Origin: an uncultured Clostridiaceae bacterium
Lineage (GTDB): Bacteria > Bacillota > Clostridia > TANB77 > CAG-508
NCBI GenBank assembly: GCA_958417695.1
Contig: CATZDQ010000014.1
Coordinates: 1-15,300 of the forward strand
Direction of reading: 5' to 3'
DNA length: 15,300 bases
The notes below the pieces were generated by a model. The model was not told where the DNA came from. It saw only the letters and a list, made by a program, of their open reading frames with translations, and searched no databases. Positions 1 through 5,897 of the stretch are shown here, one piece after another (the stretch's first letter is position 1; each line of letters opens with the position of its first letter). The translations under genes were made by a program, and so were the position numbers.

Positions 1-1
1 C

Positions 2-1000
2 CTAAATAGCTTAAAATATTTTCAAGAAGAAGCCAATGAATATCATATTGTTTGTGCAGGAAGCTTATTAGGAATCAGATTATCACTTACATCTTTTCCT
101 GTTGGAAAAGTGGAATTTATAAATATGTATCCAATGACATTTAGTGAATTTTTGAAAGCAGATAATTGTGATAATTTGGTAAAATATATGGAATCTATAA
201 ATGAAGTTCAGACAATTCCAGTCATATTCATGAGTCAATTAGAAGAAAAATTGAAAGCCTATTTTATAATAGGTGGAATGCCAGAAGCCGTTTATTCATG
301 GATAAATGAAAAGGATATGGAGAGAGTAAATACTATACAAGATAATATATTAAAAGCATATGAAAGTGATTTTTCAAAACATACACAAGATAATGAAGCC
401 AATAAAATATCATTAATATGGAATAGTATTCCTTCTCAGTTAGCAAGGGAAAATAAAAAGTTTCTATATCAAACCATTAAAGAAGGTGCAAGAGCAAGAG
501 AATATGAAAATGCCTTAAATTGGTTAAATGATGCAAATCTAATATATAAAGTGTATTGTGTTAGTAAAACAGACTTTCCCTTAAAAGCATATAATGACTT
601 AAGCTGTTTTAAAATTTATATGAATGATATTGGTTTATTAAGAAAAATGGCAAATTTAGATAGTCGAATTGTTATAGAGGGAAATAAGCTATTCGAAGAA
701 TTTAAAGGAGCATTTACAGAAAATTATGTTTTAAATATGTTAAATGCAATATATAATCATGTACCAAACTATTTTACATTTGATAGAAATGAAATAGATT
801 TTGTAATTCAATATAAAAATGAGATAATACCAATAGAAGTAAAGTCAGGGAAAATAACCAATCATACTAGCTTGACAAGATATAATGAACAATTTAAACC
901 AAATAAATCTATACGTTTTTCTTTAAATAATTTAAAATTAGATGGAAAAGTTTTAAATATCCCTTTATATCTAATAGAATATATGTATAAATTTATATAA
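2..1000 (+). CDS. AAA-family ATPase with C-terminal DUF4143 domain (5' end outside window)
   Basis: The frame is open from base 2, so the gene starts upstream of the window; the GTG at 110 is internal. The first visible residues (FQEEANEYHIVCAGSLLGI, then FPVGKVEFINMYPMTFSEFL) match the end of the AAA_14 ATPase core, around the sensor strand. The rest matches DUF4143, whose C-terminus has a PD-(D/E)xK-like pattern (EIDFVI, then IPIEVKSGK, about bases 790-850). The Walker A and B motifs must lie upstream. Proteins of this family are common in Clostridia and Bacteroidota, often in several copies. Their function is poorly known; links to mobile DNA, toxin-antitoxin or defence roles are suggestions only. 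The gene is not obviously part of the DGR, because a hairpin and 830 non-coding bases separate them. The family call is confident, the role is not. Confidence 0.85.
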   Translation, partial: LNSLKYFQEEANEYHIVCAGSLLGIRLSLTSFPVGKVEFINMYPMTFSEFLKADNCDNLVKYMESINEVQTIPVIFMSQLEEKLKAYFIIGGMPEAVYSWINEKDMERVNTIQDNILKAYESDFSKHTQDNEANKISLIWNSIPSQLARENKKFLYQTIKEGARAREYENALNWLNDANLIYKVYCVSKTDFPLKAYNDLSCFKIYMNDIGLLRKMANLDSRIVIEGNKLFEEFKGAFTENYVLNMLNAIYNHVPNYFTFDRNEIDFVIQYKNEIIPIEVKSGKITNHTSLTRYNEQFKPNKSIRFSLNNLKLDGKVLNIPLYLIEYMYKFI

Positions 1001-1028
1001 GAACCAAAAATTAAAAAATCAACATAAA

Positions 1029-1053
1029 AAGCGACTTATCTTGTAAGTCGCTT
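1029..1053. terminator. Hairpin after the ATPase gene, terminator-like
   Basis: A perfect 10-bp stem (AAGCGACTTA / TAAGTCGCTT) closes a 5-nt loop 28 bases after the ATPase stop codon. The plus strand has no T-run after it (CCGAAAATAAAAGG). On the minus strand the stem is followed by TTTTTATGTTGATTTTTT, so it would be a better terminator for minus-strand transcription. It may serve as a bidirectional or 3'-stabilising hairpin. Confidence 0.55.
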
Positions 1054-1591
1054 CCGAAAATAAAAGGGGATGTTTTTCTAAACTAGTTGTAAATAGAAGG
1101 GTAAATCTATTTACTAACTACAGTTATACTATACCAATTTTATTTGTCCATTGTGTGAACGAAAGGAAAACATTTTGCGGAGAAAAAATGAAGATAATCT
1201 TAAAAAAGATGAATTGTAATATTACAATAAAATAAATTTAAGTTAATTTATAAAAGTAACATCTATTGGGCAAAAAAACATAATACAAATAAGCAAAAAG
1301 ATAATAATTTTAATACTATGTAAGACGAAAATTTATTTACCTAAAATGTTATAAAATAACTATGAAATTAAACAAATACATTATATACCTATATGGTATT
1401 AATCAATATTCCTATAATTAACACCAGCACAATTATAAAATATATAGGATTATTAAATATAAAAATGACATAAAGTAAATTTAAAATTGAGCAGAGACAA
1501 TTCTCTTTTATTTCAACTCTTTATTTCTTAAATTACATTTACTTTGTTAATTGACGAGAACAAAATAAACTTATGAAAATTAAAAAAAGAT
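1054..1591. other. Non-coding AT-rich gap
   Basis: No convincing coding region was seen in either strand. A small hairpin (GTAAATAG 1089-1096 with CTATTTAC 1107-1114) lies near its start. A 9-bp inverted pair (1472-1480 with 1537-1545) flanks a 5-bp hairpin at 1493-1506. In DNA this AT-rich, stems of this size can arise by chance. I see no insertion-sequence gene, tRNA or repeat array. Confidence 0.5.
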
Positions 1592-1620
1592 TTGACATAG
1601 AGAAATAAATAGATTAGAAT
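1592..1620 (+). promoter_or_regulatory. Sigma-A type promoter for the DGR target gene
   Basis: TTGACA (1592-1597), a 17-nt spacer and TAGAAT (1615-1620) form a near-consensus housekeeping promoter. Transcription would start near 1627, leaving a leader of about 200 nt before the ATG at 1831. It is the only good match upstream of the target gene. Confidence 0.7.
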
Positions 1621-1642
1621 AAAAATATAAGAATGTAACAAC

Positions 1643-1759
1643 TTATTCACATAATACGGAGTACAAAGCAAAAAGCACTTTGAAAAAATAAATATCTTTG
1701 TGTAAAAAGGAATAAAGTCTTGAGAAAATAAAGTGCTAAAACAGAAAATATGTGAATAA
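1643..1759 (+). promoter_or_regulatory. Foldable 5' leader of the DGR target mRNA
   Basis: Inside the predicted leader an 11-bp perfect stem (TTATTCACATA 1643-1653 with TATGTGAATAA 1749-1759) encloses an 8-bp stem (AGCACTTT 1674-1681 with AAAGTGCT 1730-1737). ACAAAG (1663-1668) can pair with CTTTGT (1696-1701), crossing the inner stem. CAAAG (1664-1668) can instead pair with CTTTG (1678-1682), which competes with that stem. The nested stems sit between a strong promoter and the start codon, which suggests a regulatory or stabilising leader. I do not recognise a known riboswitch. No terminator with a T-run was seen. Confidence 0.4.
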
Positions 1760-1830
1760 AGTTTACTAAAAAAGAAATACTATAAAAAAAGAAAAACTAG
1801 CAAATAGTAAAAAAACAAAGGAGGAGAAGG

Positions 1831-3027
1831 ATGAAAAAAGAAATACAAAAACGCAAGGATAGGGAAAAAAAGCAAGTAACTGAAAATATGAGCAAACAAG
1901 AAGAAGGAATTACACTAATAGCGTTAGTCATTACCATTATTATTTTAATCATCTTAGCAGGTGTAACTATTAATATGGTAATCGGACCAGATGGTTTAAT
2001 TAAACAAGCCCAAAGAGCCAAGTCAGATACTTTAAATGCACAAGTAGAAAGTGATGAAAAGTTAAATGCATTAGAAGAAGAAATAGAGGAAGCAACGAGT
2101 AAAAAGGCAACTCCAGGAAAAAAAGTAGAAGGAGAAAATGCAATTTATACAGATAACACAGGAACAGCCATTATACCAGTAGGGTTTGCAGTAGTAACAA
2201 ATCCGGATACTATAAATAATGGATTAGTCATCTCCGATGTAGAAAATGATGATATGGCCAATAGTAAAAAAGGAAACCAATTTGTATGGATACCAGTATC
2301 AGATTATAGTAAGTTTCATTTGATAGAGGGATATTCTAATGGAACCTTACAGAATTATTTAAGCCGAGCATCTAATCCATCAAGGGAAGCAGGTGCTACA
2401 AAAGAAATAGGAACACCGCTTGCTAAGAATAGTACAGCAGGGACGAAGGAGAGTATAGCTATGTATAAAAGTGTAGCCGATAACAAAGGATTTTATATAG
2501 CTAGATTTGAAGCAGGAATTAGTGGAACAACGGATAATGCTTCATTAGCAACCAAAACAGCAACAGATGGAAGTGTCAAACCACTATCTCAAAAAGGAGT
2601 AGGCGTATGGAATGATATTGCTTGGGGAGGAACCACTGCAGTAGAAGCAACAGATGGCATGCAAGGGAATGATAATGCCGATGGAGCAGTAAAGGTTGCT
2701 AGAAGTATGTATACAAAAAGTGATACTTGCGGAGCAACGAGTACCTTATGTTATGGAGTCCAATGGGATGCTGTTATGAATTTTATAGACTCGAATTATG
2801 AAAAGGCAGATGGAACATTAAAAAGTTTTGTAGCCAATAGTACAGGCGGGTGGTATTCAGATGTATCTGGAAATAAGGTAACTACCACTGGTTATCATGC
2901 TGTAAAGAATATTTATGACTTAGGAGGAAACGTAAGAGAATGGACAATGGAAGCGTACTATACGAATGGTCGTGTTTTCCGTCGGAGGCTATTACTACAA
3001 TTCTGCGTCTGGCGGTCCGGCATCTAA
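1831..3027 (+). CDS. DGR target protein: prepilin-like anchor plus FGE/C-type-lectin-fold variable domain (frameshifted)
   Basis: Starts at ATG 1831 behind AAAGGAGGAGAAGG. Residues 1-26 are charged and end in KQEEG. A hydrophobic segment follows (ITLIALVITIIILIILAG, 27-44), typical of prepilin/pseudopilin N-termini with cleavage after Gly26; the usual Glu at +5 is Ala. Residues about 55-90 are polar and probably coiled-coil. From about residue 110 the protein looks like the FGE-sulfatase/C-type-lectin-fold domain of clostridial DGR targets (NQFVWIPVSDYSKF, GFYIARFEAG, then YDLGGNVREWTMEA near 368-381). The VR covers its last codons. After ...NGRVFR the frame slips: the sequenced frame ends in unrelated RRRLLLQFCV... 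at 3027. The frame one base on (2984-3094) gives the expected GGYYYNSASGG...NGFRMALYL ending. So an extra C near 2983 truncates the fold. Family call is firm; whether a functional protein is made is uncertain. Confidence 0.88.
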   Translation: MKKEIQKRKDREKKQVTENMSKQEEGITLIALVITIIILIILAGVTINMVIGPDGLIKQAQRAKSDTLNAQVESDEKLNALEEEIEEATSKKATPGKKVEGENAIYTDNTGTAIIPVGFAVVTNPDTINNGLVISDVENDDMANSKKGNQFVWIPVSDYSKFHLIEGYSNGTLQNYLSRASNPSREAGATKEIGTPLAKNSTAGTKESIAMYKSVADNKGFYIARFEAGISGTTDNASLATKTATDGSVKPLSQKGVGVWNDIAWGGTTAVEATDGMQGNDNADGAVKVARSMYTKSDTCGATSTLCYGVQWDAVMNFIDSNYEKADGTLKSFVANSTGGWYSDVSGNKVTTTGYHAVKNIYDLGGNVREWTMEAYYTNGRVFRRRLLLQFCVWRSGI

Positions 3028-3082
3028 TCGTTATTACTATACGCCAGACAATCGCATAGCTTTAAACGGTTTTCGCATGGCT
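2951..3082 (+). repeat. DGR variable repeat (VR)
   Basis: Aligns with the template repeat at 5192-5324. There are 16 substitutions, all at TR adenines: ten A-to-T and six A-to-G, plus one missing A (between VR 3055 and 3057). No non-adenine position differs until 3083 (T for TR C at 5325). Changed positions cluster in AAY codons, giving Tyr and Gly at hypervariable sites. The unchanged 3' end (AAACGGTTTTCGCATGGCT, 3064-3082) would act as the initiation-of-mutagenic-homing part. It lies at the 3' end of the target gene, as in known DGRs. Confidence 0.95.
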
Positions 3083-3177
3083 TTATATTTGTAACCCTGT
3101 TCCCCTAAGAGTAAAGAACTAAGAGAGGAATCGAAATTTTAGATAGCAAAAGAACATGAAAAAGATACACAAACTTT

Positions 3178-3201
3178 CCATAGCGAATTTATACGCTATG
3201 G
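3178..3201 (+). other. Hairpin downstream of the VR
   Basis: CCATAGCG (3178-3185) pairs with CGCTATGG (3194-3201) around an 8-nt loop, 84 bases after the restored-frame stop of the target gene. DGRs such as that of Bordetella phage BPP-1 need a hairpin just after the VR for efficient homing. This one is further away and has a larger loop, so it could equally belong to transcript termination together with the next hairpin. Confidence 0.5.
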
Positions 3202-3203
3202 GG

Positions 3204-3242
3204 AAAAATTTTTTATTGACCAATAGGCAATAAAAAATTTTT
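3204..3242 (+). terminator. Long AT-rich hairpin, likely terminator of the target gene
   Basis: A perfect 15-bp inverted repeat (AAAAATTTTTTATTG 3204-3218 with CAATAAAAAATTTTT 3228-3242) encloses a 9-nt loop. The right arm ends in a T-run, as in intrinsic terminators, although the stem is almost free of G and C. It directly follows the 3178-3201 hairpin and precedes the direct repeats. Chance origin is unlikely at this length. A role as a DNA cruciform near the homing site is possible. Confidence 0.5.
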
Positions 3243-3288
3243 ATCAACTAGCGTTGACAGGCGCCCATCAACTAGCGTTGACAGGCGC
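3243..3288. repeat. Two exact 22-bp direct repeats
   Basis: ATCAACTAGCGTTGACAGGCGC occurs at 3243-3264 and again, identical, at 3267-3288, separated by CC (period 24). The unit is GC-rich compared with its surroundings. In each copy TAGCG could pair with a later GCGC/CGCTA, giving a small hairpin. Each copy contains TTGACA, but no -10 box at the right distance was found. It could be a paired operator or the remains of an interspersed repeat. Two units are too few to call an array. Confidence 0.75.
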
Positions 3289-3354
3289 TATTATTATGCC
3301 CAAAAATTTTAAAAGTAGAAAAGTTAATAAAGTATTGGAAAGGAAAAAAGGAAA

Positions 3355-3768
3355 ATGAGTTTTAGTACCATGTTAGAAATATTACAAGAAAGGAATGCAG
3401 AAAAAATTGTCCTTATAAAATTAGGAGCTTTTTATATAGCAACAGGAAGAGATGCCATATTATTACATACAAAATTAGGACTAAAGTGTACTTGCTTTAA
3501 AGAAAATATTTGTAAAGTAGGGATACCAGTTAAATCTATAGAAAAGTATATAGAAAAATTAGAAAAAATAAAATATGCTTATATAGTCTATGCATATGAC
3601 AAAGAAAATAGGCAATTAGAAAAGAAGTATTATGCGGAGGGAAGAAAAAATAAAATAATCAATAGAAATTGTAATTGTTTAGATTGTAAAGGAATGGAAA
3701 ATTATAAAGATGACCCTTATATGCTAGCTATAACTAAATTATTAAAAGATGAGGAAAATAAGAAATGA
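3355..3768 (+). CDS. MutS domain I-like DGR accessory protein (MSL type)
   Basis: 137 residues, AAGG-type ribosome site before ATG 3355. The N-terminal part follows the mismatch-recognition domain of MutS: VLIKLGAFYIATGRDAILL (about 19-37) matches the GDFYE...DA pattern, then LGLKCTC, then KVGIPVKSIEKYIEKL (54-69) matches AGVPxHxxxxYxxxL. The Phe of the MutS Phe-x-Glu mismatch motif is kept (F26), but the Glu position is Ile28. The MutS ATPase, clamp and lever domains are absent. A C-terminal CNCLDCKG (about 106-113) could bind metal. MutS-like proteins have been reported as DGR accessory genes, but their exact role is not known. Binding the TR RNA-cDNA hybrid, or mismatched cDNA at the VR, is inference. 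It overlaps avd by 4 bases (ATGA), so the two are probably co-translated. Confidence 0.75.
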   Translation: MSFSTMLEILQERNAEKIVLIKLGAFYIATGRDAILLHTKLGLKCTCFKENICKVGIPVKSIEKYIEKLEKIKYAYIVYAYDKENRQLEKKYYAEGRKNKIINRNCNCLDCKGMENYKDDPYMLAITKLLKDEENKK

Positions 3769-4148
3769 TAGAAGAAAAGGAAATGGAAAATAAACAACTG
3801 ATATTAATACCAAAAGTGGAGGAGTATATAGAGTACATGTTAAATATAATAGTAAAACTTCCTAGGACAGAGAAATTTAGTATAGGAAGCGAATATAAAC
3901 TAAGCATGTACCAAATGTTAAAAAGTCTTCTGTATTTAAATAAAATGAATAGAACACAAAGAAAAGAAGAAAGTTTACATGTAATAAATAAAATAGATAC
4001 AGATTTAAATTGTCAAAGAATTTATTTAAGAATAATGAAAAAACAAAAATGGATAGATATTAAAAAGTTTGATATAATTATGCAAAAAATATATGAAATG
4101 GGAAAGATAATAGGAGGGTTAACAAAATTTTATGCCAAGAACAATTAG
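3765..4148 (+). CDS. avd: Avd-like accessory variability determinant (four-helix bundle)
   Basis: 127 residues, basic and predicted all-helical. The pattern fits Avd: an early LPRTEKFSIGSEYKLSM segment (residues about 32-48; family form: LPKxxRFTLG...), a middle amphipathic helix (LNKMNRTQRKEESLHVIN), and a C-terminal YEMGKIIGGLTKF segment equivalent to the EIGRMLGGW ending of the family. In BPP-1, Avd forms a positively charged barrel that binds the RT and the TR RNA and is required for cDNA synthesis. The position between the MutS-like gene and RT, with a 17-base overlap into RT, agrees. ATG 3765 is preferred (GAGG at 3751, ATGA overlap); ATG 3783 is an alternative start. Confidence 0.88.
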   Translation: MIEEKEMENKQLILIPKVEEYIEYMLNIIVKLPRTEKFSIGSEYKLSMYQMLKSLLYLNKMNRTQRKEESLHVINKIDTDLNCQRIYLRIMKKQKWIDIKKFDIIMQKIYEMGKIIGGLTKFYAKNN

Positions 4149-5169
4149 AAATCAGTTTGATAGGAAGCTAACGTATCATCAATTAATGAAGGCACACCTA
4201 CTAAGTAAAAAAGGAAAAGGCTATAGGAAAGAAGTTATTCTATTTAATTTAAAACAAGAAGAATATATTACTTGGTTATTAGAACAATTAAAAAATAGAA
4301 CTTATCAACATGGAGGGTATACTACTTTTTATGTAACAGAACCAAAACTAAGAAAAATAGAAAAGAGTAGATATATTGATAGAATTGTGCATAGGTGGAT
4401 AGTTGATAATTTTTTAATACCATATTTTATACCTACTTTTATTTCAAGTAGTTATGCTTGTCTAAAAAATAAAGGAATGCATAAAGCCTGCTTGGATGTA
4501 CAAAAGGCCATGTTACACTGCAAAAGAATATGGGAGAATTATTATATTTTGAAAATGGATATAAGAAAATACTTTGATAATATAGATAAAGATATTTTGT
4601 ATACTCTTTTAAAAAAGAAAATAAAAGAAGATAAATTATTATGGTTATTACAGACAGTGATTTATTCAAACAATTCAAAAAATTTGCAAGAAGAGAGTCA
4701 TTATTCCAAAAAAGGACTTCCGATAGGAAATTATACTTCACAGATATTTGCTAATATTTATCTAAATGAACTTGACCAATATGCAAAACATAAATTGCAT
4801 TGTAAGTATTATTTTAGGTATCTTGATGACACTGTCATTTTCTTAAAAACAAAAGAAGAAGCAAAAGCCGTATTAGAGAAAATTAAGTGTTTTTTAAGAG
4901 AAAATCTGAAGTTGGAACTAAATCAAAAAACACAAATATTTAAAAGTATACAAGGTGTCAATTTTTGTGGATATAAAATAAAAGAGTATAGATTAAAAAT
5001 ACGAGATAAAGGAAAAAGAAGGTTAAAGAAGAAAGTGATAATATTAACAAGACAAGTGCAACAAGGAAATGCAACAAGTAAAGAGGCTTACCAATATTTG
5101 TGTGGACATTTGGGATATATAAAGATAGCTGATACTTATCAATTAGAAAAAAAACTATTTTCTAATTGA
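4132..5169 (+). CDS. DGR reverse transcriptase
   Basis: 345 residues, close to the usual DGR RT length, without extra domains. RT motifs appear in order: motif 1-2 region at about 70-90 (KLRKIEKSRYIDRIVHRWI); motif 3 KMDIRKYFDNID (141-152, catalytic Asp143); motif 4 GLPIGNYTSQIFANIYL (195-211); motif 5 FRYLDDTVIF (228-237, catalytic Asp232/233); motif 6 LKLELNQKT (259-267); motif 7 FCGYKI (278-283). The IGNYTSQ motif 4 is the (I/L/V)GxxxSQ hallmark of DGR RTs; group II intron and retroviral enzymes have QG-type motifs there. No maturase or endonuclease domain is present. GGAGGG (4113-4118) serves ATG 4132 at 13-nt spacing, inside the end of avd. The TR follows 22 bases after the stop. It would copy TR RNA with adenine-specific errors. 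Confidence 0.96.
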   Translation: MPRTIRNQFDRKLTYHQLMKAHLLSKKGKGYRKEVILFNLKQEEYITWLLEQLKNRTYQHGGYTTFYVTEPKLRKIEKSRYIDRIVHRWIVDNFLIPYFIPTFISSSYACLKNKGMHKACLDVQKAMLHCKRIWENYYILKMDIRKYFDNIDKDILYTLLKKKIKEDKLLWLLQTVIYSNNSKNLQEESHYSKKGLPIGNYTSQIFANIYLNELDQYAKHKLHCKYYFRYLDDTVIFLKTKEEAKAVLEKIKCFLRENLKLELNQKTQIFKSIQGVNFCGYKIKEYRLKIRDKGKRRLKKKVIILTRQVQQGNATSKEAYQYLCGHLGYIKIADTYQLEKKLFSN

Positions 5170-5191
5170 TATAAAATGGGGATAGATTAAA

Positions 5192-5324
5192 AAGCGTACA
5201 ATACGAATAATCGTGTTAACCGTCGGAGGCAATTACAACAATTCTGCGTCTAACAATCCGGCATCTAATCGTAATAACAATACGCCAGACAATCGCAATA
5301 GCAATAAACGGTTTTCGCATGGCT
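5192..5324 (+). repeat. DGR template repeat (TR)
   Basis: 133 bases that match the VR except at adenines (16 substitutions, one missing A). It is rich in AAY codons (AAC/AAT) in the lectin-domain frame, which is typical of TRs because A changes in AAY reach many amino acids without making stop codons. Changed TR positions: 5200, 5209, 5210, 5218, 5219, 5231, 5237, 5252, 5253, 5255, 5256, 5273, 5276, 5279, 5303, 5304; gap at 5297/5298. Two one-base shifts against the expected lectin-domain frame are visible: the extra C in CGTCGGAGG (5224) and an extra A in AATAAACGG (5304-5310). It is probably part of a longer TR RNA that begins in or after the RT gene. Confidence 0.95.
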
Positions 5325-5498
5325 CTAATAGAATTCTAGATAATATATTTTAAGGAATATATTCAATGAAATATTAGATATTAAAGGAATCTATTCCCTC
5401 CTAATTTAGGTAAAAAAGAACCAATAAAGAATATGTTAGTAAACTTATAAAGTGGAATTTATGTTCTTTATGCAATTAAAAAAGGAGAGTGTAAGAAG
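5325..5498 (+). promoter_or_regulatory. TR downstream flank and ribosome site of the SSB-like gene
   Basis: No gene. It holds short symmetrical pieces (GAATATATTC; GGAAT-CT-ATTCC near 5388-5400) and ends in AAAGGAGAG (5481-5489), a strong ribosome site 9 bases before ATG 5499. No clear promoter was seen, so the SSB-like gene may be read from the RT/TR transcript. The TR RNA 3' part probably extends into this flank, as in studied DGRs. Confidence 0.4.
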
Positions 5499-5753
5499 AT
5501 GAATAAGGTCTTTTTAATGGGAAAAATAATAAGTGATATACAATTCAAATTTATTATAAAAGCGAAGGATAAAGCTGTGATTGATTTTAAAGTATTAACA
5601 ATACAAGATAGACAAATTATTTCAGTGAAAGCTTATAATAAAATGGCAGATGTTATCTATCAAAAATTAGAAATAAATAATGGGATAATAATTTGTGGTT
5701 ATTTAAAAGAAGATAAAGTTATCATAGATACTTGTTATAAAATATCTGTGTGA
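5499..5753 (+). CDS. Small OB-fold, SSB-like protein
   Basis: 84 residues. The opening MNKVFLMGKIISDIQFKF and the following VIDFKVLTI...IISVKAYNKMADVIYQKL...GIIICGYLKEDKVII follow the single-stranded DNA-binding protein OB-fold pattern (MNKVxLIGRLTxDPE..., ...FxLAV..., ...xxVVAWGKxAExxxxxLxKGxxVxVEGxLxxxx). It ends right after the core fold and lacks the acidic C-terminal tail that recruits partners in housekeeping SSB (about 110-170 residues). It is in the same direction as the RT and begins 174 bases after the TR, with a good ribosome site. Binding of the cDNA or of displaced strands at the VR is attractive, but is inference from position. It could also be a leftover mobile-element SSB. The OB-fold call rests on pattern similarity only. 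Confidence 0.6.
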   Translation: MNKVFLMGKIISDIQFKFIIKAKDKAVIDFKVLTIQDRQIISVKAYNKMADVIYQKLEINNGIIICGYLKEDKVIIDTCYKISV

Positions 5754-5862
5754 AAAATATAGAAATGATATAAGCTAGAAAAAAATAAAGGTAATATAGG
5801 AGACAAGTATATGCAGTGTTTGAATTTTATAGATTTTTAATAGTAAAAAATAAACAAAAAGG

Positions 5863-5890
5863 GGAGACATTGTGTAAATACAATATCTCC
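5863..5890 (-). terminator. Intrinsic terminator of the htrA transcript
   Basis: Read on the minus strand, GGAGATATTG pairs with CAATGTCTCC (one U-G pair). It is followed by CCTTTTTTGTTTATTTTTT. It lies 8 bases after the TAA (5898-5900) that ends the original, undamaged htrA reading frame. Confidence 0.75.
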
Positions 5891-5897
5891 TTATTTA

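Noticed and set aside
1472..1545. 9-bp inverted pair around a small hairpin as ends of a miniature mobile element
   Set aside because: No target-site duplication, short arms and very AT-rich sequence; chance is likely.
3243..3288. Two identical repeats as a mini CRISPR array
   Set aside because: Only two units separated by 2 bases; there are no spacer-length intervals and no cas genes.
3254..3306. TTGACA in the direct repeats as a -35 box for the accessory-RT operon
   Set aside because: No acceptable -10 box lies 16-18 bases after either copy.
4439..4741. Minus-strand 100-residue open frame inside RT
   Set aside because: It lies wholly over RT catalytic motifs, has low-complexity hydrophobic composition and no ribosome site; it is a shadow of RT.
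4132..5169. RT as a group II intron, retron or abortive-infection enzyme
   Set aside because: No maturase or intron RNA domains and no retron ncRNA; motif 4 IGNYTSQ, Avd and the TR/VR pair identify a DGR.
5811..5840. Nine-codon open frame behind AGGAGA (MQCLNFIDF)
   Set aside because: Too short to support; there is no downstream gene on that strand for it to regulate.
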